Assembly: GCA_030549335.1 (NCBI GenBank)
Contig: CM060193.1
Coordinates: 65,449,646-65,513,645 of the forward strand
DNA: 64,000 nt
Origin: Pontederia crassipes
Taxonomy: Eukaryota > Streptophyta > Magnoliopsida > Commelinales > Pontederiaceae
Reading direction: 5' to 3'
Translations under genes and position numbers: made by a program
Part shown: in pieces, positions 49,378-60,469 of the stretch
Position numbering within the stretch: the stretch's first letter is position 1
Layout: the number at the start of each line of letters is the position of its first letter
The notes under the pieces: generated by a model
Seen by the model: the letters and a program-made list of their open reading frames with translations, nothing else
Database searches by the model: none
Told to the model about the DNA's origin: nothing

Positions 49378-52300
49378 TCAGAACATCACCGTCGGCGAGA
49401 GACCGTCGGAGGTTGCGGCCAAGACTGAGCAGGAGGCAGCGTTGGCGTTGCTGCGGGCGAGATGGCAGAGCTGGCGAAGCTTCGTGGGAACGTACCAGAT
49501 GGACAGGCGAGGATGGGCACTGAACACGGCGTCGATATCCCAACCATGCTGTGCCGATATGTCCACGACGGGCTTATAGCACGCCTGCCTCCACAATCCC
49601 ACATGCTGGCCGCGCTCCTTGAAGGCCCTCCTCAGGGCGTTGGACGCCTCCTCGTCCAGGCAATGCAGGGCGTAGCAGTGCACGTAGTGCCTCATCTTTG
49701 GCTTGTTGATGTAGTTGGCGCCGATCTTCTTGGCGTACCGGAACACTTGATTCGTGACCTGCATTCATCATCTATCAAGTGATTAGAAACTTCTGAAACC
49801 AGTTGAGAATTTTGGAAGGGAGCAGCATACATATGTTCTATTACTACTTGGTTGCTTCTCAAATTTAACTCCTTTAAAAGTTCATCACTGATCATAAGAG
49901 TTTCTTCACTGATTAAACTATTCAGAAAGTTTTAATTTGATATGAGACTCTATGAGACTATGACGATCAGTACTTGAGCATTGTAAAAGGAGCCGATCAG
50001 TCATTTGTGCGCTTGTGGCCTTTCAAAACACCAATGTGAACTGCACAACCTGAATCGTTCAGGGTCAAACTGACTCTGAAAAACACCAATTAATGATAAT
50101 GAAGCAGGTCTGAAATTAATGTTTCATCATTTTCTCTATACTTTTCCTGTTCGTCTGGAGTTATGACTGCACCATGTCACTACAGGCTCTGAATATGGAC
50201 TGTTTTTTTCTGCTACATGTGGAATGCAAATCTGCATAGTGCATAGTACTCGTCTATAGATATTACTGCTTGCTGTTCAGACAAAAACCTTGGCATTACT
50301 AACTCAAATGTATTATCTAAGTAAATAACTATGGTCAAGAAACATGCTGCGGGTTCATGCAACATAGAACTCTAGGAATCGATTCATTTACCATCTGCAG
50401 ATCCTGTAATTCGAAATAAAAAAGAACCAGCAAATAAAATCATCGACATGCATCCAAATGCCTAAGCAAGCTGCAGCCTTTTAGTTGATTGATTCCCGAA
50501 TAACTGTGGAGAAATCAGATCACGTCCCAAGTACTCTTTTTGTCATCAAGAACAACACACACAGCTTTATGATTTGATTCGCCCCCGCTTTCTCTTTTCC
50601 TGCAACTTTTTCAGACGGCGAAAGGAGAGCCTCATGGAAGTCGCGCCAGAGACCCTCCAGCGAGCACGCATGCCAAGATACGCCTGATTTTACGACTGCC
50701 ACCAGCACCATCCACCGTCAGAGCAAAAGAAAGGAGGGACTGTGCACTCATTACTAATAACAGTACAGTCGCACACGCGACGCCATCTGCCCCCTCCCGC
50801 CGTTACGATAAGCTTCGATCGATGCTTGACGCGACGTGTCACTTCATGGCCGAGACAGCGTTTGCTGTCGCCGGTCAGGGCGCCTCATACGCCCAATCTG
50901 TCCGTCTCACTTGGGCGTTGCCGGGCCCCTACACGACGAGGTCAAGACCCCTGGTCTGACCCGTCCTCGCAGACGGACCCTCCCAATCCCAAACAGTGAA
51001 CAACCAAACAAAGGCGCCCACGTACGCACGTTGGATCTGGTTGGATCCAACCTACGTGTCACGGGGTCATTCTCGGACACTAGATCACGTGCGGCGACTA
51101 GGCGGATAGGCACCTAATCAAGCCTGTTTTGAATTTGCAGCGAAAGTTTTATGGTCGAGACGACTTTGCCGAGAGCCGCTCTATAGGCGTTCAATCACTG
51201 ACATGACTAGAGTGTTGGACTACTCGTCACGAGACCGTGACATTAGCGCGTTGTGGCACTAATGTAGGCGCTTGGGCGCTTAAAGTCCGAAGGGGCGACG
51301 AAGGGACCACGGGACGCCACGAAGGGACACCGATGTGGGTTGTCACCCCACGCTCAAGGTCATGACACTAGAATTAAAGGAAAGCTTACTTGTATTAAAT
51401 ATGATGAAACATAACATACAATTGGGCCTCGGAAGACACTAGTGAACTCCTCCCAGTGTACCGTAGGTATAGGAGTCTTGTTACATATTGAAGATGCAAA
51501 AGACGTACCCTACGAGAACGTCACCTACTTGGCCATTCATAAGGACGGCCTTACAAGATAAATGCCCTAAGGGCGGATAACTTGGTACTCCGCAATATTA
51601 CGCAGTGCGGGGCGACTGCATGTGTTCCATGTTTTCGACGCTGAGTGGCCGAGGGCTATAAGTTGAGCGGCACTGGTGTCGCGAGGCTTCACGCTTCGTG
51701 TCACGGAAAACGCCCCGTGACATTCTCCCCCACCAAAGTCGGCGACGCCCCCGACGCCGTTGTCCAGGCTTTCTCGGGACCTTCGTCTTGAGTCTTAACT
51801 TCGCTTGTCTCGTTCAATTCTGCCTTCTTTGCCTTGACTTCTACTTCACCAGCATCACGCAACGCCAGCAATGCCCGCTCCTTGGGGTCTCGCTGAGGAC
51901 TCCTCCCTCAGGCCTGCTTCGCTCGCTGATCCTTCGTCCAATCCGGGGTCATCACTTGTGCAGCGCCAGTGGAGTCCACCATGTGCGGTCTGACTTCATC
52001 AAGCAACTATCCGTCCATCAAGTCTCTGTTGGCTTCACTTCTCTTCGACTTGCGCAGCGTCAACTTGTGTGGTTTGGCTTCTTTGGGGGTGAAACAACTC
52101 TTGTATGCCTTCAGGAATAGCTCGGAGAAGAATTGTCTCAGTGTCGTGTAGAACACGATGAAGAGTCTCGTCATTCGACCTGCATGACTTGACTCGATGC
52201 CTTCATGTTGCGGATGCCCGCAGCATAAAGTCTCCCTTCCGTCGAATGTAAAATACGGGACCATCTCACCCTCGATGATCATTCTTGAATTTCGACGGCT

Positions 52301-55300
52301 TGAAACAGCACAAGCTCTCCGATGTCGATGCTTGTAGCTTGTCTGCTTCGAGTGCTTGGGGTCGCTATGATGAGCGACGAGAGTCTTCCCACGGATACTT
52401 TGAGACGCTTCAGGTCTTTTTGTGGGCTTGACTCAACGTCTCTATGTTGCAAATGATTGCAACGTAGAGTCTTTCATACCTCTGCCGAATGAGAAGCGCA
52501 GGACCACCTCCTCCTTGGTGATCACCTGATGTTTCGGCAGTCTTGAGGCGGGACAAGGTTCTTTGATCTGACAATCCATGCCTTGTCCATCCAAGTCGCC
52601 ATAGTGGGCGACGAGAGTCTCCCCACGTTCCCTTGTGGTTCAACTCGCTATCTCCAAGTTGCAGATGGCTGCAACATTGAGTCCTTCGTTCGTACGCGGA
52701 AGGCGGCTAGTTCCCAACAGCTTGCTGGCCGGGACAGGATTTCTATAAAAATGGGTTGTTTTGGACCTGAGCCTTGAGAACCGCTCCACCTTCCCCTTGG
52801 TGGACAAGAGATATCTCGACGATTTGAGGTGGAGCAAGATTGTTTGGTATAACATTCCGCACCTTGTCCATTCCCAGTCGCTATAGTGAGCGACGATGAG
52901 GGTCTCCCCACATGTGCCTGTGGTTCAACCCGCTTCTCCTGCTTCGATGGACGATCTTTATCTTCGGTATAAGTAGCTTCCTCCTTGTGACTTGAGCTTC
53001 TCTCCCCCACCATTGCCCTTGCCCAAGGGCTTTGGTGGTATGGCACTTGTCCTGATTAACTTGGCAGCATCGACTAGTGAGCGGAGGTTGGACGTTCCGA
53101 TCGTTCCAACTCCTTCCTAGTCCAAAGCTTCTAACCCGTCTGCTTGAAGAGCACCAACACTGGGTCTTCATCCTCTTGGGAACACTGTAGGCGGAGCTCG
53201 GTGATTCCTTTCACTTCCTCCTTCAACATGCCCATCTGGCCGATGATGAACAATGCGATCTTGACCTCCAGTCCCAACTTGTCAGGGTCTGCATAATTGA
53301 TGAACTGTCACTTCTTCAGTCCCATATCTGAGAATGTTTGCCACATTCTACATTGTCGCGATGGCAACGCCATCCTGAGTTTGCCACACCTTGCAGGGTT
53401 CTTGGGATATGTCTTCTTCCGATCCTGAGACCTCCTTTGAAGCTTTGACAATCCCTTTGGGGTATGGACGGGGCGAGATCATTATGCTCGTTCACGAAGA
53501 GGATGCACATTAGATGCTCGTCCGTCTGCACCTTGGACAAAATAATGTCACTGTGCTTGTCATCCTATATCATACACATTTGACATACTCGTCCACCGGA
53601 CGGCTTGACCCTTACGAAAGAGTAGCCGTTCCGGACCTTCACTGATCCGGGCGGATGCTTGTGAAGACGCTCCGCTTAGATAAGCGGACTGCGGTTGGTG
53701 AACTCGTGGCATGAACTCCCAACATTACCTCCATCTCCATTCAAGGGACGACATCGCCAATGTGTCCTTCAAAACCTTCGCATTGCGATCCTCGAAGGCC
53801 GCTTCGATTATTCGAGGCGATGTCCGAAAGGAAAGGGCACTCCTTCCTTCGGTTGGCGGCAGAACTCTTGACAGCAGCATGCCAAGGTTCGCCGATGCTC
53901 GACGCTCAGACCATTTGCCAAATTGGTCGCTGAGTTGAGGCGTCGATTTGCGTTGGCATGTATCAAGTTTGTCCCACTTCTCGATGGATGACATCGCGCC
54001 GCTTGCGGGGCGACACTTGACGAGGCAGGCAAGACTGACAGCTCGTCCGCGAGTGTTTGCAAGTAATCAACGCTTTACTCCATTCCTGAAAGTCATCGTG
54101 GCGTGGCAGGCGATGCTGCGACACGACAATATGCTTGTGATTGATACTCCTTGGTCGAAAAGATGATATTCTTTGGCCGAAAAGGGACCATGAACCTTGA
54201 TATTTGTCTTTAAGCCAACTTCTTCCGTGAAGCGGTTGTGCACTTCACGTTGCATGACTAGGCATGCGATGCGACGTCACGAAATACCGAGCAGCGCCAG
54301 GTCGTCATGATAGTGCATGACCGACAGTCCCTGTATGTGACACGGGTCCTTCGAATTACACGATGCTCGTGTAAGCGATCTCATGATATGAGCAGCGCAA
54401 GACCATCATGCGGAGCATATGGCCATCTTTGACACAGCGCGACACTTTAGGATTCTCGACTGTATACCTGGGGTGGTTGATCTGCTCGAGTGAACGACGC
54501 ATGACCGTCCCGGTTAGGCGGGGCAATCAATCAGCCATCATGATGCATGACTGACGTTTCTTGACACGACACGGGTGTATGAGGAACATGCTGCGGGGCA
54601 CGACTGGGCGTGCGGCGAGGAGGCTTGCCATGCATTCCTCATTGGCGTCCACGATCAAATATTATGGTACCAGTGCGCTGGGCGTGATGGAATATTTGAG
54701 CGGAAGCACACTTCCTACGCCAGGGCACGTTGCGACGACACAAGCGAGTCATCGTCGTTGGGTAATCCGAGCAGGAAGAACTGCTCTGATACCACTTGTC
54801 ACGGGGTCATTCTCGGACACTAGACCACGTGCGGCGACTAGGCGGATAGACACCTAGCCAAGTCTGTTTTGGGTTTGCAGCGGAAGTTTTATGATCGAGA
54901 CAACTTTGCCGAGAGCCGCTCTTATAGGCGTTCAATCACGGACATGACTAGAGTGTTGGACTACTCGTCACGAGACCGTGACATTAGCGCGTTGCGGCAC
55001 TAATGTAGGCGCTTGGACGCTTAAAGTCCGAAGGGGCGACGAAGGGACCACGAGACGCCACGAAGGGACACCGATGTGGGTTGCCACCCCACGCTCAAGG
55101 CCATGACACTAGAATTAAAGGAAAGCTTACTTGTATTAAATATGATGAAACATAACATACAATTGGGTCTCGGAAGGCACTAGTGAACTCCTCCCACTGT
55201 ACCGTAGGTATAGGAGTCTTGTTACATATTGAAGATGCAAAAGACGTACCCTACGAGAACGTCACCTACTTGGCCATTCATAAGGACGACATTACAAGAT

Positions 55301-56672
55301 AAATGCCCTAAGGGCAGATAACTTGGTACTCCGCAACATTACGCAGTGCGGGGCGGCTGCTTGTGTTTCATGTTTTTGGCGCTGAGTGGCCGAGGGATAT
55401 AAGTTGAACGGCACTGGTGCCGCGAGGCTTCACGCTTCGTGTCACGGGAAACGCTCCGTGATACGTGGTAATAAAACAGTGACAGGGATGGCCTACGTGA
55501 CGTACGTGATTTCTACGTGGCAAAGTGTGAGTGGGCGAGTTACCTTGGTGGGGCACTTGTGGCCCTGCTCCTTGGCGACGGCCTGCACCTGGAGGAGGAA
55601 GTGGCGGCACTGCTCGTAGAGGTGGAACAGGTAGTCGAGGCCGTTCTTCTTGGCGCGCGCCACCTCACCGGGCTCTGTCACGACGAAAGGGTGCTCGCGC
55701 TGCCGCTGCAGCGCCCCTCGGCTGCTCCCCCGGCCGCCGGCTGACGAGCCACCCGACGACCCGGTCCCCCACCATTCGTCCTCGTCATCCTCGTCGATGT
55801 CAACGTCCCCGCCGGCGGCCCCCCTCGTCTGCTTCTTCTTGCTGCTGCTGCTCTGTTTCGTCGCGCTGCCTTTCTTCTGCTTCGACGTCCGGCGATGCTT
55901 GGTACCGTTGTGGGCCTTGTTGTTGTTAACGGCAGTTGCCACATCTCCGCCGCTTGCGGACGCATCATGGTCCTGCTGTTGCTGCTTATGCACTGGTTCT
56001 TCGGAGAGTCCTGTGGCATGATTGATAGATGCCATTAAACAACATTGGGGACAAATTGTCACTGGTTACATGACACAAAGGATTGGCTTCACTACCTTCT
56101 TGGGAGAGGGCATCCATGGCGTTGTTGTTATTGGGATGTTCCGGAGAAGAGAGGAAGAGAGAGCGGCGGCGCCCTTCTTCGATGCCTTCGTCTTCGACGA
56201 TACGGTTGTGGTTTTGTTGCTGGCGTTGGAGGACGAGTAGACTGTGGTCATGCAGGCGGCGGCGCTCGGCACGGAGAGCAGCCTTGATGCCGTACCGCTC
56301 CCCGAGGAGGAGGTCCCAGCGGAAGAGGTGGGCGAGGGTGGCCATCATATCGTCCACCTCCGCCTCCGTCATCCCCACCAGCGTGCTCGCCGTGAAGCCC
56401 AGCTCCCCCATGCGCGCCACCGTCGCGTATCGCACGCCGTAGCCTCCGAAAACCTCCTCCAGCTCCCTGGGACGCAAGAAGCTGCAGGCCGCGCTGTTCC
56501 CTACTGCTGCTTCGGTCGCCACCGCGTGATGGAGTTGGTGGGCGTGCGGCCCCCTGTCTATGGCCGTTGCCGGTTGCTCAACAATCCGGCAAGGATGGGC
56601 TGCCGTCTGAGGTGCTCTTGGGTCCCATTTGAAGATGCCAGCTGCAGAGATGAAGGCGTCGCCGGGGTCCAT
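49378..56672 (-). CDS. LFY: FLORICAULA/LEAFY floral meristem identity transcription factor
   Basis: Three exons fit with GT-AG borders and consistent phase: 56,672-56,096, 56,010-55,544 and 49,758-49,378. They give about 474 residues and match the family's three-exon layout. The start ATG opens MDPGDAF and FKWDPRAP, the usual LEAFY N-terminus. The SAM-like oligomerisation domain follows (about residues 65-140, [20 protein letters not shown], then [16 protein letters not shown]). A variable acidic and Lys/Ser-rich linker leads to the C-terminal helix-turn-helix DNA-binding domain (about 297-465, [87 protein letters not shown]). The protein is nuclear and activates floral homeotic genes. Exon 3 is intact. 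Intron 2 is 5.8 kb because it holds an LTR element. A TATA box lies about 65 bp upstream. Confidence 0.97.
51057..55463 (-). mobile_element. LTR retroelement in LEAFY intron 2, minus orientation, no recognisable gag-pol
   Basis: Two direct repeats of about 666 bp (51,057-51,722 and 54,797-55,463) have TGTCACGG...CCGTGACA-type ends and look about 96-97% identical by eye. On the minus strand a primer-binding site complementary to initiator tRNA-Met (TGGTATCAGAGC, 54,783-54,794) follows the right-hand repeat, and a purine-rich tract lies next to the left-hand one at about 51,723-51,735. TACG is found on both flanks. The 3.1-kb interior has no recognisable capsid, protease, reverse transcriptase or integrase, so it resembles a large retrotransposon derivative (LARD). 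The structure looks whole and the LTR divergence suggests an age of roughly one to a few million years. It lies in the same orientation as LEAFY. Confidence 0.88.
52180..52935. repeat. Tandem units in the interior of the LTR element
   Basis: Three to four imperfect units of about 220-280 bp. Each includes a GTTGCAGATGGCTGCAAC-like palindrome (near 52,205, 52,447 and 52,662) and a GTCGC...GGGCGACGAGAGTCT-like block (near 52,362, 52,597 and 52,880). Confidence 0.6.
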
Positions 56673-56732
56673 TCCTCTCTCTCCGTCGTCTGCCCAGCTC
56701 CCCTCTCGTCTCCGTCCCTGTCGCTGTTCTCA

Positions 56733-56740
56733 ATTTATAG
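56733..56740 (-). promoter_or_regulatory. Putative TATA box of LEAFY
   Basis: CTATAAAT on the minus strand, about 65 bp upstream of the LEAFY start codon. Confidence 0.5.
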
Positions 56741-56759
56741 TGGGGACGTAGAGCTGTGA

Positions 56760-57007
56760 CTTACTTTATTACATGCCCCTTGGCAACTTCTAACGTGATG
56801 GAATGTGTATATTTAAACAATATATATTCATCATTATATATATATATATACAATATAAAAATCATTCAGAGTAAAAATAAACTAAGAAAATTTCATGAAA
56901 CTCTTTTAAATTTGCACTATTTCCATAAGATTTTGTGAGACACTGAAAATTAATACGGATACAAGGATTCTAAGAAAAAACATCATCCTTAGAATAATGG
57001 AGCTAAA

Positions 57008-57082
<75 letters not shown>

Positions 57083-58840
57083 GAATGATCTTGAGTGTAT
57101 ATAAAAAAAAGATGTTTTATATAGTAAATTAATTTTTATTTAAAAAAAATAAAGTTCACTCTTTTAAAGTTTTATGGTCATTGATCAACCAAAAATTGAG
57201 TTGTGAAAGGAGAAATCATTTTTGCAGAATATTATTTTATTTGTCAGAAAACAAACACAGCCTTAGTTTCAGTGTAGAAATCAAATTATAGGGATGCGAT
57301 TATTAGAAGTTATAATAACATTTTATCGACAGACATCGGTTATCAAAATAAAAGAAATCATTCTATCAAATTTGGAAAGTGCACTTATTATTTATTAGTT
57401 GATAGTAATTTTTATCATTTCTTGGTAGTGCTATCATCCTACAATCATCCATGTCTAAAATAAAAAATATATATTGAAAGTTTTATGTGCCATGATTTTA
57501 TCGAATTAGTTGACCTGATCTTATAATTATTTATGTCATTATCTTGACAACGAGTCCACCAGATTCATCTAGAAGACCGAGGGCTATGGAAACAGATATT
57601 TTTATTTACTTTTTCGAATTTCTTGTATAAGCTCTACACTACACGATTTGTATTATTTTGATATTGTTGAATTATTCTGATTTTTTCACATAAAAAATCA
57701 TCACCTATGAAACGCTCAGGATAAACCTAATAAAATTCTCTCTCTCTCTCTCTCATGCTCTTTCTCCTAACAGTAATCAATGATCGATCATCACAAATCT
57801 CCAGTTCGACTGTTGGAGTAGAGAAAACAAGGAATTTGGAGAAATGATATCTTTAAAGTAAAAAAAGGGCAGTGGCTACGCTTACAACGAGGATATCTAG
57901 GTGCAAAGCTAAATAGAAAGGCTGCAGACATGTACTTGGCCTCCACAGCTTTCTTGGCCTCTTCTCCTGCACAGCACAGATCATCTTCACAGTACTCTCG
58001 CTCCTCGCAATCTCGAAAAAGCAATTTCTAACAAGACAAGCATCGGAAAGAGAAAGAAAGAAAAGAAAAAAAAAGCTACATACCACCGTGGCAGATATGA
58101 ATTCACAAAAAATTAAAGACGGATCATATATATATATATATAGAGAGAGAGAGAAAGAGAGGAAACATTAGCCTTTTTTTTAGATGAGTGATTATATTAA
58201 CTTAAGTTTACCAATTCATGCAGTGAAGCACTATGCAGCGGCGCCTTGAGATGTTTAGATTCTTCAGAACGCCGTCCAAGAGCGGGTCTCTCTCTCTCTC
58301 TCTCCGTCCTTCGATCTGGTGCGTGAATGTAGTACATAAATAGAAATATAAATATATACTCCTTACTTTTCACTTCTTTATTTTAGATTTTTGTTCTTTT
58401 TATATTAGCTCCCATTAAAAAAAATGTATGTCTATGTCCTATACTGATACTGATTCGTGTACTGGTCTCCATCTTCTAGACACGATATCGTCTTTCTGAT
58501 CTTGCTTTCTCTCTCCACTGTGCATGCAACGGCAGCCGATGGGCGACTCTTTTCTTGTAGGCATGCACAAACTTGAACTGGACTACAGTACGAGACGCGA
58601 TGCATAGTCACCATTGGGCGTCTCACACGTTTCGCTCCGATGAGTCTCAACGAGTATTATAATACGACCGCCCTGCAATCACTCGATTCTCTCTCTCTCT
58701 CTCTCTCTCTCGAGCTTCGAGTTGTCAATGAAGCAGAAGAAGATGTGACGTGTTAGTATTACTGCGGAGGATCGAGATGTTATTATAGAAAATAAAAGCT
58801 TAGCCCCCTTCTAAACTTTTTTTTTAAAGGAAATATTGAA
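56760..58840. other. LEAFY upstream region and spacer
   Basis: This is the upstream flank of the minus-strand LEAFY gene and should contain its regulatory region. It is AT-rich with an ATT microsatellite (57,007-57,082), a short AT run (58,128-58,142) and CT-rich tracts near 57,737-57,755, 58,287-58,303 and 58,690-58,712. No additional gene is supported. Confidence 0.5.
57007..57082. repeat. (ATT)n microsatellite
   Basis: An uninterrupted run of about 25 ATT units, about 340 bp upstream of the LEAFY start. Confidence 0.9.
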
Positions 58841-58841
58841 A

Positions 58842-59252
58842 TTATCTATTAAAGATACGATAAACGTCCTGATCAATAACGAGGATAGCTCCGGAGATGA
58901 AGAATCTTCTCAAAAAAATATCTGCCGAGACATTACGACCCATGTTAGCTAAAAGGTCGATAGGTTGCTTAGCTTCTATATAAATATGGTTAACAGTCCA
59001 AAAATTAAAATAAGACAAAATGGTCTTGATGTCAGCAATAAGATTTCTGATGCGCCAAGGAGGAAGAACGTTGCTATTTATAATCTTAGCCAGAGAAGCA
59101 GAGTCCGTTTCAATATTGATCTTCTTGAAGTCTTTTTCTTGACGCAGCCTTGTTCCCATAAGGAGTCCCCAAACTTCCAACTCTAAAATGATCGAGACCT
59201 TCTCTCCAGCCAGAAGAGACCCGTCAGAGGTGCCCCCTTCTAAACTCGACAC
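58842..59252 (-). mobile_element. LINE-derived RNase H-like (RVT_3) fragment
   Basis: A continuous minus-strand frame of up to 136 codons resembles the RNase H-like domain found at the end of plant LINE ORF2 and related proteins. It has the acidic motif INIETDSASLAKIIN, the central PWRIRNLIADIKTIL, and the conserved VNHIYIEAKQPIDLLANMG. It starts without its own domain context, since the reverse transcriptase part is missing, so it is most likely a 5'-truncated LINE. It ends about 120 bp from the tRNA gene. Confidence 0.7.
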
Positions 59253-59372
59253 GTCCGTTTCTCGAATATATACTATTTGGTATAAATAATAAATTAGTGC
59301 TAATACCTATCTCATAACAATGTTACTATATACACGAACTTGAAATAAAAAAAAAAGAGAAAAAAAAATCAA

Positions 59373-59445
59373 CGCCGTCTGTGGGAATCGAACCCACGAC
59401 CACATGGTTAAAAGCCATGCGCTCTACCGGCTGAGCTAAGACGGC
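59373..59445 (-). tRNA. tRNA-Lys (UUU)
   Basis: The 73-nt minus-strand sequence folds as a cloverleaf. The acceptor stem is GCCGTCT/AGACGGC with discriminator G, and the D arm carries the A-box (TAGCTCAGCCGG). The anticodon arm ATGGCTTTTAACCAT presents TTT, and the T arm carries the B-box (GGTTCGATTCC). No intron. A T-rich stretch directly downstream on the minus strand (GATTTTTTTT) can end RNA polymerase III transcription. Confidence 0.97.
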
Positions 59446-59645
59446 TTTTTGTTTGTTAAACATGAATATAAATATATGGATAGTTATTAGTTTCATTAAC
59501 TAAGCCCCATCTCATGTAGACATCCAATATGCATGTAATGGAATAAGCCTGAAGGTGCTGATAGAGGGACGTCGGTCGCATGTATCAGCCCATTGCAGGT
59601 TCTTCGTGCATGGATTCATACACACGTACAATATTGCTTAACTGC

Positions 59646-60238
59646 TTAGTCGTCTGCTCCAAGAGCATACTGCTGGAGCAGCAGGCCGCAGTCCTGCAGG
59701 GGTACCTCCTTGAGGAAGCTGAGGGAGTTGGCGTAGCGGACGGCGCTGGTCATGCCGCTGTCCTGGCTGAGCACGACACGGACGCGGTCCCTGCCCGGTA
59801 CAACTTCGGAGCAGCCCTCAAGCGGGCTCTCCAGCAGAACCACCTCGCAGATGTCGTCGTCGTGGCTCTCGTGCACCTGGACCCTGTAGGTGCCGGTGCC
59901 GTCGGTGACTTCCTCGGCCGTGAACTCCAGCTTGTTGGTGCCGAAGTGCCTGCACTCGAGCTTCACCTTGGCCCCTGCGTGCGTGCATGCATGCATCCCG
60001 ATCAAAAAATGTACGCACTCGCCAATCGATCATAAACTAATTAAGTTGTACATATATAGTCAACATAGATCACATTTATATACGCACCTTCGATGTAGCT
60101 GCTGAGGCTGGTTTCGAAGCCGGCGCGGCAAGTGTCGCAGTAGATGCGACCTTCGACGGAGAACTGGGGCGCGGCCATGGCGACGCCGGCGAGGGCGAGG
60201 CAAAGGGCGGCGACGGCCAGCAGCCCGAGTTTGGCCAT
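59646..60238 (-). CDS. Pollen Ole e 1-like secreted protein
   Basis: Two exons fit, 60,238-60,088 and 59,974-59,646, with GT-AG borders in phase, giving about 159 residues. Residues 1-22 form a signal peptide (MAKLGLLAVAALCLALAGVAMA). The family signature EGRIYCDTCR follows at about residue 29. Six cysteines (YCDTC, LEC, DIC, GCS, DCG) match the three disulfides of Ole e 1/LAT52-type proteins. Members are secreted, often in pollen and the cell wall. LAT52 is implicated in pollen hydration and tube growth, and several members are allergens. The length is normal for the family. Whether this copy is pollen-specific cannot be read from the sequence. Confidence 0.95.
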
Positions 60239-60350
60239 TGGTTCTCCTTTCCCCTGGGTTGCTCTCTTAGAGATGGATGTGAGAGCACCAAGGAGAAGAG
60301 CCAATCGATTGGTGCACGCCCGTTTGGGGATGTGCAGGAGTTGCGTGCCT

Positions 60351-60358
60351 CTAAATAG
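60351..60358 (-). promoter_or_regulatory. Possible TATA-like element of the Ole e 1 gene
   Basis: CTATTTAG on the minus strand, about 115 bp upstream of the start codon. It is a weak match to a TATA box. Confidence 0.3.
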
Positions 60359-60439
60359 ATCGATCAGATGGTGCAAAATTTGCATCTGTTTCTATTAGTT
60401 CGGGCGGCGAGTCGTTCGTTTGTGGTGGAGAATTATTCG

Positions 60440-60467
60440 CCCCCCCCCCCCCCCCCCCCCCCCCCCC
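60440..60467. repeat. Poly-C tract of 28 bases
   Basis: A pure run of 28 C residues about 200 bp upstream of the Ole e 1 start codon. It equals in length the poly-G run at 4,777-4,804. Confidence 0.9.
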
Positions 60468-60469
60468 AT

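Noticed and set aside
55493-56442. Several plus-strand frames opposite LEAFY exons 1 and 2
   Set aside because: GC-rich antisense shadows. The minus-strand LEAFY model explains the coding signal fully.
57791-58086. Cys-containing minus-strand frames upstream of LEAFY
   Set aside because: Two overlapping frames of 77 codons with a few cysteines but no recognised peptide family, no convincing signal peptide and no splice context.
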